64,000 bases of DNA, taken from contig CAJNDS010002539.1 of the NCBI GenBank assembly GCA_905221605.1, positions 124,001 through 188,000 on the forward strand. Direction: 5' to 3'. Below, piece after piece: positions 1 through 8,694 of the stretch. The translations under genes were made by a program, and so were the position numbers. The stretch is from Symbiodinium natans. Its lineage: Eukaryota; Sar; Dinophyceae; Suessiales; Symbiodiniaceae. The notes beneath the pieces are model-generated. The model did not search any database. It was not told the DNA's origin and saw only the letters and a list, made by a program, of their open reading frames with translations. The first letter of the stretch is position 1. Each line of letters begins with the position of its first letter.

Positions 1-89
1 AGCTGTACACGCTGAGAAGTCCCTTTGCTGGCCCTGGCTTGAACTACTACATGCTGGGCCTGAAGATCCCTGTCTGCAGCTCTGTTTAG
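1..89 (+). CDS. Partial exon at window edge, unknown protein
   Basis: An open frame begins in phase at base 3 and reads LYTLRSPFAGPG...YYMLGLKIPVC until TAG at 87-89, where the stop is supplied by the first TTTAGGG unit. The composition (Pro, Gly, Tyr, Cys) is protein-like and unlike the repeats that follow. Either this is a last exon, or it splices at the GT at 72. The function is not recognised, and the start lies outside the window. Confidence 0.35.
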   Translation, partial: LYTLRSPFAGPGLNYYMLGLKIPVCSSV

Positions 90-198
90 GGTTTAGGGTT
101 TAGGGTTTAGGGTTCATAGGGCCTACATTGCGACAACCAAAGCTTCTGCTTGGGACGCGGGTTTGCTTGTAGCTTGTAACTGGGCCTTGGTTTCTGAG

Positions 199-352
199 CC
201 CAAAGAGCCCAATATCCCTTAACTTAGGAATGTACCTTAAAATCATCTTGAGGGTCCCTATATAACTTAAGGTATATTCCTCAATTAAGGAATATACCTT
301 AAATCATACTACGGGTCCCTGTATAACTTAAGGTATATTCCTTAATTAAGGG
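199..352. mobile_element. Family B element, duplicated half-palindrome
   Basis: Begins with cccaaagagcccaata, the family B terminus. It then carries two tandem copies of the ttaaggaatatacctt...aaggtatattccttaa palindrome but lacks the right terminus gggctctttggg. A rearranged copy. Confidence 0.75.
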
Positions 353-370
353 GTACCGAGCTCCCTGGGA

Positions 371-776
371 GTGCCTCCGTCAGAAAAAGCCAGCCACGGC
401 GACTTCGAACCCGCCGCGCTTCCCCGCATCTCGGGGCCCTGGGTGGTGATCTGCAAATGCAGCGATAGCACTAGACACCGGATCTGTTGCCCTATCATAA
501 CTACTATTTGCTTAAGAACGCCCCCCCCCCCCCCCCCCCCCCTCCCCCCCCCAAACAAAAAAAGTAAAAATAAAATAAATAAAGATAAAATAATAGTCAT
601 CTAAAAGATAACAATCCTATATTGCCCGTTTCAGGAAAGAATATCTTGATTTTTGGGGGTTCTTCCGCAAAGAGTAGTTCACGATGAGCAGGTGCGGCCC
701 CTGAACTTTCGCATTCACTGCATGCTGACCCGCAGCCGTTTCGGCTCGTCTCAGGCCGCCTCATGTGGTCGCGTCC
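371..776 (+). CDS. Two-exon gene piece split by a family A element
   Basis: Exon 1 (371-485) and exon 2 (678-776) are open in the same phase. Exon 1 reads KASHGDFEPAALPRISG then WVVICKCSDSTRHR. Exon 2 reads HDEQVRPLNFRIHCMLTRSR. Exon 2 ends at a consensus donor GTAAGT (777). The intron would run from the GT at 486 to the TAG at 675-677, which is the right end of the family A element at 501-677. Joining 485 to 678 keeps the frame (phase 1). The protein family is not recognised. This is one of the clearest cases where an element boundary equals a splice boundary. Confidence 0.5.
501..677. mobile_element. Family A palindromic element, candidate introner
   Basis: Left end ctactatttgcttaagaac, right end gttcttccgcaaagagtag: imperfect inverted repeats with a C-rich then A-rich centre (poly-C near 521-551). 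Coding frames abut both sides. The terminal TAG serves as a 3' splice site for the exon at 678. Confidence 0.75.
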
Positions 777-1075
777 GTAAGTTTGTCCATTTACTCCTAC
801 ATATGCAGCCAATGTTGCTGGGTCATTGTTGAGAGTCGTTTTTCTGTTTTATGAATATTAAGCCAACTTAAACCCAACAAGGAACAACAGCTGGGTTTTG
901 GAGTAATATACTTTCACACTTGTTTTTGGTTCTGGGTTCCTACTGTCGCTACTTTTACCTAACAAGTATAATACTTTTTTCCCAGTGTCTACTCCCAAGT
1001 GGGGAGGTTTAGGGTTTAGGGTTCAGGGTTTAGGGTTTAGGTTTTTTTTGAATTGTTAGCCCAACAATTGTGCAG

Positions 1076-1148
1076 GTTGGCTGGGGGCTTCTGGCTCGTA
1101 GCCTTGCCAAAGCTCCTTGATGCTTTCGCCTTCCAGGACCCGTTTTAG
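1076..1148 (+). CDS. Short exon, unknown
   Basis: Follows an acceptor ...aattgtgcag at 1075. The frame reads LAGGFWLVALPKLLDAFAFQ and then DPF before TAG at 1146-1148. Hydrophobic, possibly a membrane segment or a C-terminus. A family C element starts three bases later. No homology recognised. Confidence 0.35.
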
Positions 1149-1151
1149 CCT

Positions 1152-1302
1152 TGGGAATGTTCCCCCCCTTATATGAAGAGTTCCTTAATGGGGATTAGAC
1201 TAGGGAGTACCCGAATCCCTACTCGCAGCTCCTTTATGGGGACTATAGTAGGGGTATTGGAATCCCTATTAAGGACTGTTGGCATAGGGGGGAACGTCCC
1301 AA
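1152..1302. mobile_element. Family C element, tandem double copy
   Basis: Starts tgggaatgttcccccctta and ends taggggggaacgtcccaa, with two 'ttaatggggatta...aatcccta' cores in tandem. The inverted termini match the single-unit copies at 23.5 and 36.2 kb. Confidence 0.75.
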
Positions 1303-1304
1303 AG

Positions 1305-1384
1305 ATCGTCCCAAGTCGTGCCCAAGATCCCTTCAGCACGTAGTTGAAGTTGGCAGGCTCTTGGAGATTCATGGATACCGATAG
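1305..1384 (+). CDS. Exon directly after a family C element
   Basis: Begins at the AG that closes the family C element (1303-1304). It reads DRPKSCPRSLQHVVEVG and then RLLEIHGYR to TAG at 1382-1384. Amphipathic, charged and protein-like. The function is unknown. The exon start coinciding with the element end is notable. Confidence 0.4.
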
Positions 1385-1598
1385 CCCCAATCACACGTCT
1401 TGTTTCCTACTTAGAGGACTTAATTAAGGTGCCTTATAAGTACAGTCATCATGGGGGTTAGAAGTACCCTGCACCCGAGTTTGGGGGCATTCCCTTGCAC
1501 TAGAAAGGGACCCTTTATGTGATTTAAGGTATATTCCTCAAATTAAGGGACAAGGGGCGCTTTGGGTTCAGATTCAAGACTGAAGCAGCGCACAAAAG

Positions 1599-1763
1599 AT
1601 GGTCGAAATCTTTCGAAGGAGGTATCCGTGGATGCTCACGGCGACGTGCAACAACTGCCTCTTGCTTCAAGCCTTCGAAGAACAAACTCTTCTGCAAGGA
1701 CCCTTCCCCAAGCCTCATTCAATCCTTCTTAGCAGCACATATGTTCAAGAACCCCTAGAAGTC
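1599..1763 (+). CDS. Exon with possible initiator Met, unknown
   Basis: ATG at 1599 (context caaaagATGG) opens a frame reading MVEIFRRRYPWMLTATCNNC, then LLLQAFEEQTLLQG, up to the family E element at 1764. Basic and Trp/Cys-containing start, then an amphipathic helix-like stretch. It could equally be an internal exon beginning at the AG just before the ATG. Not recognised. Confidence 0.45.
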
Positions 1764-1880
1764 CTACTTGGAGGGTGCTTATAAGTAGGGCTATAAGTTA
1801 TGAGTACCCAAAGTAAGGTTATAACCATAGCTACTCTACTTCTAACCCTACTTGCCAGCACCCATGAGCCTCCAAGTAAG
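1764..1880. mobile_element. Family E palindromic element
   Basis: Ends are ctacttggagggtgct and agcacccatgagcctccaag, followed by taag. The interior repeats 'ataagtagggttataagta' motifs in inverted order. Confidence 0.75.
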
Positions 1881-2037
1881 CCCTAAGACCCTTATCTCAT
1901 ACGCGCGATCCCCCAAGCCTGACCTCTAGCTATCAGCACATCAACACATGGGTAGTTCTCTAAATTGGTCTCCTTTTTGGGGGGTCCTTTTGAAAAGGGT
2001 GCCGCCTTATAATGGGTACCCAAAAAGGGACCCTAAG

Positions 2038-2150
2038 CCAGATCTTCCAAAGCCTCTTACGCAATTAAGGAGCTTACCCTAGGTCATAATCATGATCCTT
2101 AGTATATGCTAGGGTGTATTCCTCAGTTAAGGGGTTTCGGAAGATCCGGG
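2038..2150. mobile_element. Family D palindromic element
   Basis: Left ccagatcttccaaagcc, right ggggtttcggaagatccggg, centre with mirrored attaagg / ccctaggtcat segments. Followed by aatgtag. Confidence 0.75.
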
Positions 2151-2161
2151 AATGTAGTGAA

Positions 2162-2303
2162 CTACTATAGGGGTCGGAATAGTTACTGATAGTATTCCCT
2201 TATGGTCCCTTTGTAATGCTTTTATAACACCCCCCAAAACCCTGATGAAACCCCAAACCCTAAAACCTAAACCTTGTTCTAGTTACTAAGACCCCTATAC
2301 TAC
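2162..2303. mobile_element. Family H element
   Basis: Left ctactataggggtcggaata and right ttactaagacccctatacta are inverted repeats. Diverged copies lie near 12.9 and 53.7 kb. Confidence 0.65.
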
Positions 2304-2393
2304 CCACATGTTTCAAGAAGCACTGGGCTCGAGTCCGAGGTCGGCCGGGGCGAATGACAACCTGCACCTTCGCTGCAACGAAGAGGTGGGGGT

Positions 2394-2570
2394 TTAGGGT
2401 TTAGGGTTTAGGGTTTAGGGTTAGGCTTCAGGGTTTTTCTACACCCTAAGCCCTCAACCAATCCTCGCCTGCCTTGTGTGAGTGCGGAAGCCGAAGCCTT
2501 AAACCCTAAACCCTAAACCCTAAACCCTAAACCCTAAACCCTAAACCCTAAACCCTAAACCCTATAGGGT
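2394..2570. repeat. Two interstitial telomere-repeat tracts in opposite orientation
   Basis: TTTAGGG units at about 2394-2424 face about nine CCCTAAA units at 2498-2562. The spacer holds a copy of the recurrent junction motif (2464-2500). Not a chromosome end. Confidence 0.9.
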
Positions 2571-2687
2571 TTGCTGCATCGGTTTTGTGGCTCAGAGGCC
2601 CTGGGCTCATTGCGGCCTTGGGCTTCTCTCCACTTTTGAGATCTGACCGGTTGGGGATGCAAACAACGGAAAATCCCCATAAAGGGA

Positions 2688-2825
2688 CCCAAAGAGCCCA
2701 ATATTGCTTAATTAAGGAATATACCTTAAATTATATTAAGGATCCTTAATATGATTTAAGGAATATTCCTTAATTAAGCCATATTGGGCTCTTTGGGGAC
2801 TGCTAGTCTAAGGGGGAACATCCCA
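2688..2825. mobile_element. Family B element abutting half of a family C element
   Basis: 2688-2797 is a nearly perfect palindrome (cccaaagagcccaatattgc ... gggctctttggg). It is followed at once by 2799-2825, the right half only of a family C element (gactgctagtctaaggggga). One element probably broke the other. Confidence 0.8.
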
Positions 2826-2850
2826 AGTTTAGGGCTTAACATGTGTCAAG

Positions 2851-2924
2851 CCCCGAGGATTGTCGAGCGGCGAACCGAGAGACGGGAAGCTCTCCTCCGA
2901 GCCGAGCTTCGGGCGGCAGAAGGG
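2851..2924 (+). CDS. Coiled-coil-like exon, unknown
   Basis: After acceptor ...tgtcaag (2849-2850) the frame reads PRIVERRTERREALLRAELR then AAEG. It ends in phase 0 at a GT (2925) that starts the tandem-repeat intron. Highly charged with heptad-like Leu/Val spacing. No family assigned. Confidence 0.5.
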
Positions 2925-3068
2925 GTTTTTTCCGAATGTTTAAGGTTCAGGGTTGAAGGTTTTTTTTCCTAATGTTTAAGGTTCAGGGTTGAAGGTGTTT
3001 TCCTAATGTTTAAGGTTCAGGGTTGAAGGTTTTGTTCCGAATGTTTAAGGTTCAGGGTTGAAGGTTTT
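2925..3068. repeat. Four-copy tandem repeat in an intron
   Basis: Period about 34-36 bp. Unit: (t)n-ccgaatgtttaaggttcagg-gttgaagg, with the T-run length and one base (cga/cta) varying. The core resembles a mutated TTTAGGG array, so it may be a degenerated telomere tract that re-amplified. Confidence 0.85.
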
Positions 3069-3159
3069 AGTCAAAATGTGCAAGGGGCCAAAGGAGGGAC
3101 CCTGATAAGGGACTTTAGATTTATTTCCCCTTATTCTGGTCCTTCTTAGTTTTCCCTAG

Positions 3160-3315
3160 GATAATTCGGAGGTTGAACTGGTCGTTTACCCGCAACAGCC
3201 AAGTCTTATGAAGGAGCCCCATCGGGCACCCAGAACATCGAACTGCCCACAAGACTGTTCCCTAATCCTGGAGAGAAGTTCGATTTTGATTTTGGGGTTT
3301 CTTTGTGCCGAATAA
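3160..3315 (+). CDS. Exon, unknown secreted-like protein
   Basis: After acceptor ...ttttccctag (3158-3159) a 51-codon frame reads DNSEVELVVYPQQPSLMKEP, then HRAPRTSNCPQDCSLILE and a hydrophobic tail ILILGFLC, to TAA at 3313-3315. A second, Cys-rich frame overlaps its end (see 3305), so this may stop earlier. Not recognised. Confidence 0.45.
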   Translation, partial: DNSEVELVVYPQQPSLMKEPHRAPRTSNCPQDCSLILERSSILILGFLCAE

Positions 3316-3393
3316 TGGTACAAATCACGACCTCGCCTGCAAAGAGTGCTCCTCAACCCTCATCCCTGAATGTTCGTATGGGTGCACCGGAAA
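3305..3393 (+). CDS. Cysteine-rich exon
   Basis: The frame reads VPNNGTNHDLACKECSSTLI then PECSYGCTGK. Four Cys lie in 16 residues (C-x2-C-x7-C-x3-C). Overlaps the tail of the previous frame; the two cannot both be fully coding. It fits the Cys-rich exons that follow and may be the N-terminal part of the first CTHRC1-like gene. A candidate donor is GT at 3394. Confidence 0.45.
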
Positions 3394-3478
3394 GTCTCAC
3401 CTAAACTTGACCTAAACCCTACACCATAAGCCCTAAACCCTAAACCATCCCCCTCTCTGCTCTAAGTGACAGCGACAG

Positions 3479-3872
3479 GAGCTGCCAAAATGCCCCGTCA
3501 GCGAGTACATCCCCGTAGGGGACGACTGCACCTGCGAGTCAGCGCCGAGACTGCTTATGGGATCTAGGGTTTAGGGGTTAGGGAGTTGGTTGGTGCAAAC
3601 AAGAAAAGGGAGTTAGTAGGGTTTAGGGTTTGCGGTTTGGGGTTTAGGGTTTAGGGAGTTACTATGCATTCCCCACCCAGCCCAGATGAAGAAAAGGTGA
3701 GTTATGGCTGCTAAATCCTAAACCCTAGCCCTAGACCCTGTGCGCTACCAGACCCAAATTCTACGCTGAGGAGACCTGCAAGAAGGATCAGCTCTGCTAC
3801 TCCCCCGATGGCGGCAAGGAGGCGTGCCAAGACGAGGAGAAGAAGGATCCATACCTCATAGATGTGCTCCTC
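3479..3872 (+). CDS. Cysteine-rich three-exon piece
   Basis: Exons 3479-3560, 3681-3696 (16-nt microexon with donor GTGAGT at 3697) and 3752-3872 join in one phase. Exon 1 reads ELPKCPVSEYIPVGDDCTCE. Exon 3 reads KFYAEETCKKDQLCYSPDGG then KEACQDEEKKDPYLID. The first junction needs a GA donor (ATGG|gatcta), plausible only for a dinoflagellate. Spaced Cys pairs with acidic/basic linkers suggest a secreted disulfide-rich region upstream of the CTHRC1-like modules. The microexon is the weakest part. Confidence 0.45.
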
Positions 3873-4118
3873 GTCCGGATTTGGTTTTGAAGGGTTTCTT
3901 TCCCTAAGCCCTGAACCCTAAACCCTAAACCCTAAACCCTCCGGGCAGTTACATGGCCCCTGAAGATGGGCCCTTTAGTTGGGGAACCCGTATTTCCCCT
4001 GTGAAACCCAAGGGCCCAACACGATTCGAGTGCTCAGTTTGCCAAGGGGTTCAAGCGGCCCGAACCCTGAACCCTGAACCCTGAACCCTAAACCCTAAAC
4101 CCTAAACCCTAAACCCTG

Positions 4119-4397
4119 ATGGCGCGCTTGCATGGCATGGTATGCATGACACTGCATGAGAGGAGTGGCGGAGTGCGCCTGGGGAGGAGGATGGTTGATG
4201 GAATTCAGGAATTTGGCTGCTGGAATTCAGGAATTCAAGTCAACATTCAGGAATTCAAGCAGAATTCGCGATGGCGAGCCTCAGCCGAGGGACCAAGTGA
4301 TTTCGCTGACAGTAGGCTGAGGCCTGGGCTCCAGGGCGTGCCAGCCAATGACGAGATGATGACAGCGGGAGGGTACGTGACCGACCGGAGACAGTAG
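4119..4397 (+). CDS. Open frame with EcoRI-like tandem motif, doubtful
   Basis: ATG at 4119, directly after a CCCTAAA tract, opens 92 codons to TAG. The middle is a degenerate tandem of ggaattcaggaattca (4200-4265) giving repeated IQEF peptides. The C-terminal half (DFADSRLRPGLQGVPANDE) is more protein-like. No family recognised. Confidence 0.25.
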   Translation: MARLHGMVCMTLHERSGGVRLGRRMVDGIQEFGCWNSGIQVNIQEFKQNSRWRASAEGPSDFADSRLRPGLQGVPANDEMMTAGGYVTDRRQ

Positions 4398-4593
4398 TGG
4401 GCAGAGATCCGGGCAGAAGGAAGAGCCAGCGAAAGGGCGTAGCACAGATGATGCCGGGGCAAAGAGGACGAATCCCATGGGGGGAGAAATGGCGGAGTAA
4501 TAGGGGATTAGCAAGCTGCCTGAACTATGTATAGGGCTCCGGGGTCGACCATTTCTCTCCTGCCCTGTGTGGCTTGAACGCCCGCCACCACAG

Positions 4594-4629
4594 AAGATGG
4601 CGAAGTATGGTGTCGAGGAGCAGTACTGA
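4594..4629 (+). CDS. Short terminal exon candidate
   Basis: Acceptor ccgccaccacag, then KMAKYGVEEQY and TGA at 4627-4629. A clean pyrimidine-rich acceptor is the main support. Confidence 0.3.
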   Translation, partial: KMAKYGVEEQY

Positions 4630-4861
4630 CGTGTCCTGGATATGTTTCACTAGTCAATGAGCATTTCACCAGTTAGCAAACAGTGAGTAGTAGTATCACC
4701 AGCATGACTGTGGCCACATGTGCTGCAGAGCCGATGTTGAGACTGTTGAACCCGTGTGCCTCGCCTGGCTTGTCCGAGTGTGAGCGATTAAACCCTATAC
4801 CCTAAACCCTAAACCCTAAACCCTAAACCCTGAACCCTGAACCCTGAACCCTGAACCCTAA

Positions 4862-4974
4862 AGGCATGGCATCACCAAGAACATGGCCCACCACCACTCC
4901 GGTCCCAAAAGCGAGAAAGTGCCCGGGCGCACCTTCACCTTCGTAAAGACGCTGTGGCAGCACGTGCCTCTGGA
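4862..4974 (+). CDS. CTHRC1-like module, 'TFTK' type
   Basis: Reads HGITKNMAHHHSGPKSEKV then PGRTFTFVKTLWQHVPLD. The RTFTFVK segment aligns with the strand before the LRV segment of the CTHRC1 C-terminal domain (TFTK). It resembles the exons at 10143 (HISFKKLNKDSN) and 13979 (YKVTFTKRLGQHELQ). CTHRC1 is a secreted glycoprotein with a short collagen stretch and this beta-rich C-terminal domain; no Gly-X-Y repeat is visible here. Confidence 0.5.
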
Positions 4975-5805
4975 TTTAGGGTTTACTGTAGGGTTTAGGG
5001 TTTAGGGTTTCGGGTTTACGGTTTAGGTTTAGGGTTTAGGGCCCTAGAAACCCGAAACCCGAAGCAGTTGCCCCGAACCCGAAGCAGCTGCCCCATAGGG
5101 AGCATTGCATAAAGAAAACCTTAAACCCTAAACCCTAACCCCTCATGCTCAGGGTCTGCTCCACACTTTCAGTCCAAGGTTGGAACCATGGGCCCTTAGT
5201 ATGGCCCCGTATACCCTTGTTTATAAGGATCCGAAGTATGGGCTCTTATAATGTATAGCGTATATAGGGGCTATAGCGGAGGAACCCAAACTAAGCGCCC
5301 CTACTTGGAACCCTAGATTTGTCTAAGAGTTAGGGGGCAACCGAGGGGCTTATGACCAGGGCTTCTAGGTGTGTATAGGGTTTCCAGTTTACATCGGGCT
5401 TACAGGGTTCACAGGGCTTATGGGGCGAGAAGGGCTTAGAGGGTTCATAGGCTTTGCAGGCTTTCTTGGGGCCCTCTGAGCACAGAAGTCACGAATTGTT
5501 ATACGAGTCCAGGTTAGAGGTAATGACAGCTACGGCCTGCACGGAGTGTATAACGTACCTACTGGCCTGCACCCCCTTGAAACGGAAATTTGCCCAATTA
5601 CTTGAAACTTCTCTTTCTAAAAGGCCTGGGGAGGTACAGACAACGACTGGACGATGCCACTGTTGCGCTGCCCACCTGTGCCATTGCCTGTCCCAGCTGG
5701 CTACCACGGGTTGTGGCAAATGTGATTACCGTAGGTTGCGACGTTGAGAGTTGCTGGGGCCCGGGGAGTGTTTGGCGCTTGGATGACCCGAAGCCTCAAC
5801 TCCAG

Positions 5806-5923
5806 GAAGAAGGAAGACAGCATCCTGCGATTTCTGTACACCGACACCTTTCGAGTGTTATGCCGCCTGGGCTGCACAGCTCAGAGGCCCCGCTGCGGAA
5901 TGAAGGAAGGCAGAGAGAGCAGG
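5806..5923 (+). CDS. CTHRC1-like module, 'LRV' type
   Basis: After acceptor caactccag (5804-5805) the frame reads KKEDSILRFLYTDTFRV then LCRLGCTAQRPRCGMKEG. SILRFLYTDTFRVLCRLGC matches the CTHRC1 pattern S-x-LR-x-L-x6-R-x2-CR-x2-C position by position. Donor GT at 5924. Another frame is also open here (EEGRQHPAISVH), but the family match decides for this one. It lies between the TFTK module and the DGK.C module, the expected order. Confidence 0.55.
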
Positions 5924-6122
5924 GTGTCACACGACTCTACCTTGAACCCCCTAAATTGGCGCCCTTAGGTTCCAGGGGACCCTACCTTGACAACCCTAAG
6001 TTATAAGGAGTATATTCAGGGAAACCTTCAGGGGTACAACATGAGGGGTATGAATCTGAGTCATGAAAAGGCTTGACAGTAGGCTTTCTCTGGAGCTTCC
6101 TACGGCAAAGTCCTTCCTTGTC

Positions 6123-6228
6123 CTACTATTTGCTTGAGAACCCAAAAAACTAATGTTCCCTATATTACCCTTGTAAGGAAGATTGTTTTTTATTGTTACT
6201 ATATTTTAATGGAGGAAGCAATTCGTAG
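6123..6228. mobile_element. Family A element immediately before an exon
   Basis: Left end ctactatttgcttgagaacc, right end aggaagcaattcgtag. The right end is identical over gcaattcgtag to the copies ending at 53390 and 57522. A coding exon starts at 6229, straight after TAG. Confidence 0.75.
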
Positions 6229-6359
6229 TGTCCTGAGCCTCTTGCAGTCCAAGGTACTCCCCACAGGTACAAAGGTCGCTTTATCGATGGCTGCGCCGGT
6301 CGATGGGAGATCAAGATTGATGGGAAGTCCTGCCCCAGTGGGGGAATATACCAGGATTG
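6229..6359 (+). CDS. CTHRC1-like module, 'DGK.C' type
   Basis: Opens directly at the end of the family A element. Reads CPEPLAVQGTPHRYKGRFID, then GCAGRWEIKIDGKSCPSGG and IYQDW. The run C-x-x-x-W-x-I-x-I-D-G-K-x-C matches the CTHRC1 strand [14 protein letters not shown] and is shared with 10501-10667 and 16895-17012. LAVQG may be the LRVLFSG strand. Donor GTACCT at 6360. An alternative + frame over the same bases lacks any family match. Confidence 0.65.
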
Positions 6360-6405
6360 GTACCTTAGACCGCATTCATGGAAAACGCTAGCCTTCAGAC
6401 ACTTC

Positions 6406-6528
6406 CCCAGATCTTCCAAAAACCCTTTATGTAAGGAATAGACCCTAATTCATAGTACTGACCCTTAGCAAAAATTAGGGTCTATTCATTAATTAAGGGG
6501 TTTTGGAAGAGATCTGGGTCCGGATAGA
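6406..6528. mobile_element. Family D element
   Basis: ccccagatcttccaaaaacc ... ggttttggaagagatctggg, with mirrored accctaattcat / attagggtctat inside. Confidence 0.8.
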
Positions 6529-6609
6529 AATCAAGATCTGACTGGCCACCCAAGCTCAAAGAATCCAGGGGGCGCAGCACTTGAAACATGTGCCCCCAAG
6601 ATGGTCGAC

Positions 6610-6721
6610 ACCCAGATTTTCCAAAACCTCTTGATTAAAGAATACACCCCAATTCATAATCATGATCCTCAGAATAAACTAGGGTATATTCCTTAACTAA
6701 GGGGTTGTGGAAGATCTGGGT
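6610..6721. mobile_element. Family D element
   Basis: acccagattttccaaaacct ... aaggggttgtggaagatctg-ggt. Second copy of the family within 200 bp; probably the same intron. Confidence 0.8.
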
Positions 6722-6836
6722 AACAATATTCAGTTTGTGAAATGAATGAAAATTCATCTTCAGACGTGCGTTAACCCTAAACCCTAAACCCTAAATTCCC
6801 ACCCGGCCTGCTTAGGCCGTACCCACCCTTTTCTAG

Positions 6837-6933
6837 GGTGCCTGGACCCAGAAGATACCCGGCAGTGATGGACACCTTTACTGGATGGACAATGGGTGGA
6901 GTGATTGGAGAGTGGTCAATAGAGAGCCCCTAG
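6837..6933 (+). CDS. CTHRC1-like C-terminal exon with stop
   Basis: After acceptor cacccttttctag (6835-6836) the frame reads VPGPRRYPAVMDTFTGWTMG then GVIGEWSIESP and TAG at 6931-6933. MDTFTGW...V.GE..IE.P fits the CTHRC1 ending GDASTGWNSVSRIIIEE in content and in distance to the stop. The same MD-x-FTGW signature ends the exon at 8695-8808, and CDLWTGWK occurs at 19733. Likely 3' end of the first CTHRC1-like gene of the array. Confidence 0.6.
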
Positions 6934-7568
6934 GGCTCGCCTTGCCACTAAGCCACCAGAGTGGCGCCCATATCTACACACAGGGATGTCTGATCCTCCT
7001 CTCTTCATTAGCGCTAAAATGACCCGAAAATCCTGAATCCAGATTCCGGCATGGCCTGAAAAACGCCCTTTCCCCCCCCCCCCCCCCCCCCTCCTGGCCC
7101 CCCCTAACCCCTGCCCGCCCCCACTCCGACCCCGCCTCCTGGTCCCCTTCTCCTCTTGGGCCCTGGCCCGTCCCCCCCCTCAAGCCGCCGCCCTCCCCGC
7201 CCCACTACCACCACGCCTTTGTAGGGAAAGCAATGGTGGGAATTGAGGCAGCCCTAAACCCTAAAAGGCAGTGGTTTGGGTGGTGGCCTGTGAAAGCTCA
7301 CAGCGGGTGGGGAGAAGAAGCCAGCACCAATGAAATTGCTGGATTACATTGACAAGAGATGCCTTCGCGTGACATGCAGCCCCCCCACACCCCCTGGGTG
7401 TGTAGGGGCGCCATTTGCGCATGGCACTTACTGCCGCCGCGCGGCGAGACGCCCTAAACCCTAAACCCTTAACCCTAAACCCTATTTGCATGAGCAGCTT
7501 CTCAACCTGGCAGTCAGTCGTTGGCTGAGATCTCTATCCCTCGCCCGTCTTCTTGCCACCCTGGGCCG

Positions 7569-7780
7569 CCCAGAGACTCCAAAACTCCTTAGTTATAGGA
7601 GGAACCCGAATATGATTTAAGGTCTGTTCCTTAATTAAGGAATATCCCTTAAGTTATAGGAGGAACCCGAATATGATCTGAGGTCTGTTCCTTAATTAAG
7701 GAATATCCCTTCAGTTATAATAGGAGCCCGAATATGATTTAAGGTCTATTCCTTAATTAAGCGGTTTTGGCGTCTCTGGG
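7569..7780. mobile_element. Family D-related element with three tandem internal units
   Basis: Ends cccagagactccaaaactcc and gcggttttggcgtctctggg are inverted repeats. Inside, a 66-bp unit (ttataggaggaacccgaata ... ttaattaaggaatatccctt) is repeated about three times. Confidence 0.8.
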
Positions 7781-7795
7781 AATGTCATTCACCGC

Positions 7796-7984
7796 ATGGC
7801 GCATGCACCGAGCAATGTCCTTAGACACGCAACGCCTTTTGTTTGCTCGTCGCGGGGCAGGAGGCACAGCTGCAACGCTGACCCTGTTTCAACATGCGAA
7901 AGACGTGTGGAGTGTGGAGCTTGCATGGCGCACTTCTCCGCTTGCTCATTTGAGTCTGATTGTAGGCTTGGCTTGGCTTGCATG
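7796..7984 (+). CDS. Cysteine-rich exon, possible start
   Basis: ATG at 7796 (accgcATGG), 15 bp after the element. Reads MAHAPSNVLRHATPFVCSS, then HSCNADPVSTCERRVECGAC and SACSFESDCRLGLAC. About nine Cys in 55 residues. A shifted frame (MASLGMSFTAW...) is also open but has no Cys pattern. The spacing resembles the Cys-rich exons at 3.3-3.9 and 20.5 kb. Likely N-terminal region of the second CTHRC1-like gene, or an extracellular EGF/PSI-like segment; the fold is not certain. Confidence 0.45.
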
Positions 7985-8234
7985 ATGTATGTGTGTAATA
8001 TGTATAAATGTATCAGGATGAGTATGGCAAAGACTCTTGACTTGCCTGAGTCCTGTGGAGTCCAGCGGAAATGACTTTAACCCTGACCCTGTTTTGTGTA
8101 TGTTGGCAATAACGACCGTTAACACAAGAGGTGTGGATAAGGTGACTTTGGCAAGCACCGCGGACATGTGTCGAGATAGAGGCGGATTTCTTCAAGTCGT
8201 CTGGTTCTGTTCATGGTGTTCTCGGGAGCATTCT

Positions 8235-8419
8235 CAGCAAAGGCACGTGGCAACTTCAACATGCAATATCCGCATTCGTAAGAGCATGGTGCCTCGCAAG
8301 GTACGTCCATCGGTTTCAGGATTCCCATCGCACCAATGGATGGGGAGGCGTCTGCAAAGGTGTCAGCGTCGGCAAGCACACCGTGCAGGCCCATACCAAT
8401 CAGACAACCGGCGCTAGGG
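8235..8419 (+). CDS. CTHRC1-like module, 'G.C.G' type, with a 19-nt gap
   Basis: 8320-8419 follows acceptor catcggtttcag and reads DSHRTNGWGGVCKGVSVGK then HTVQAHTNQTTGARG. HRT....G.C.G...G...V matches the CTHRC1 segment [21 protein letters not shown]. Upstream, 8235-8300 reads QQRHVATSTCNIRIRKSMVP-RK in the frame that would join if 8301-8319 (gtacgtccatcggtttcag) were removed. That gap has perfect GT...AG ends but only 19 nt. The alternatives are a frameshift or an unrelated upstream frame. The minus strand is also open here (AGCLIGMGLHGVLADADTF) but lacks the motif. Confidence 0.5.
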
Positions 8420-8567
8420 GTCCAAAAGACCTGGTACAAGGGGTTTGCCCAGGTGATGTTGCCAGAATAAGGGCACTGTATAGTGTTTTTCCTCTAGAAT
8501 ATTCTAGAGCCCTATCATGGTAATGTTAATCTTAGCTAAAGTTCCTAAGTGGCCTCAACAAAGAGAA

Positions 8568-8652
8568 GCCTTACTTGCAGCCCCAAGTAAGGTTACACCC
8601 AGAGTTACTACTTAGAACCCTACTTCTAAGTACCCCTGAACCTCCAAGTAGC
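8568..8652. mobile_element. Family E element, diverged
   Basis: cttacttgcagccccaagta ... cccctgaacctccaagtag, right end intact, left end degraded. Followed directly by a CCCTAAA tract. Confidence 0.55.
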
Positions 8653-8694
8653 CCTAAACCCTAAACCCTAAACCCTAAACCCTAAACCCTACTG

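Noticed and set aside
8119-8439. Minus-strand frame AGCLIGMGLHGVLADADT...
   Set aside because: It reads like protein but is antisense to the CTHRC1-like motif at 8320-8419; the motif match and acceptor favour +.
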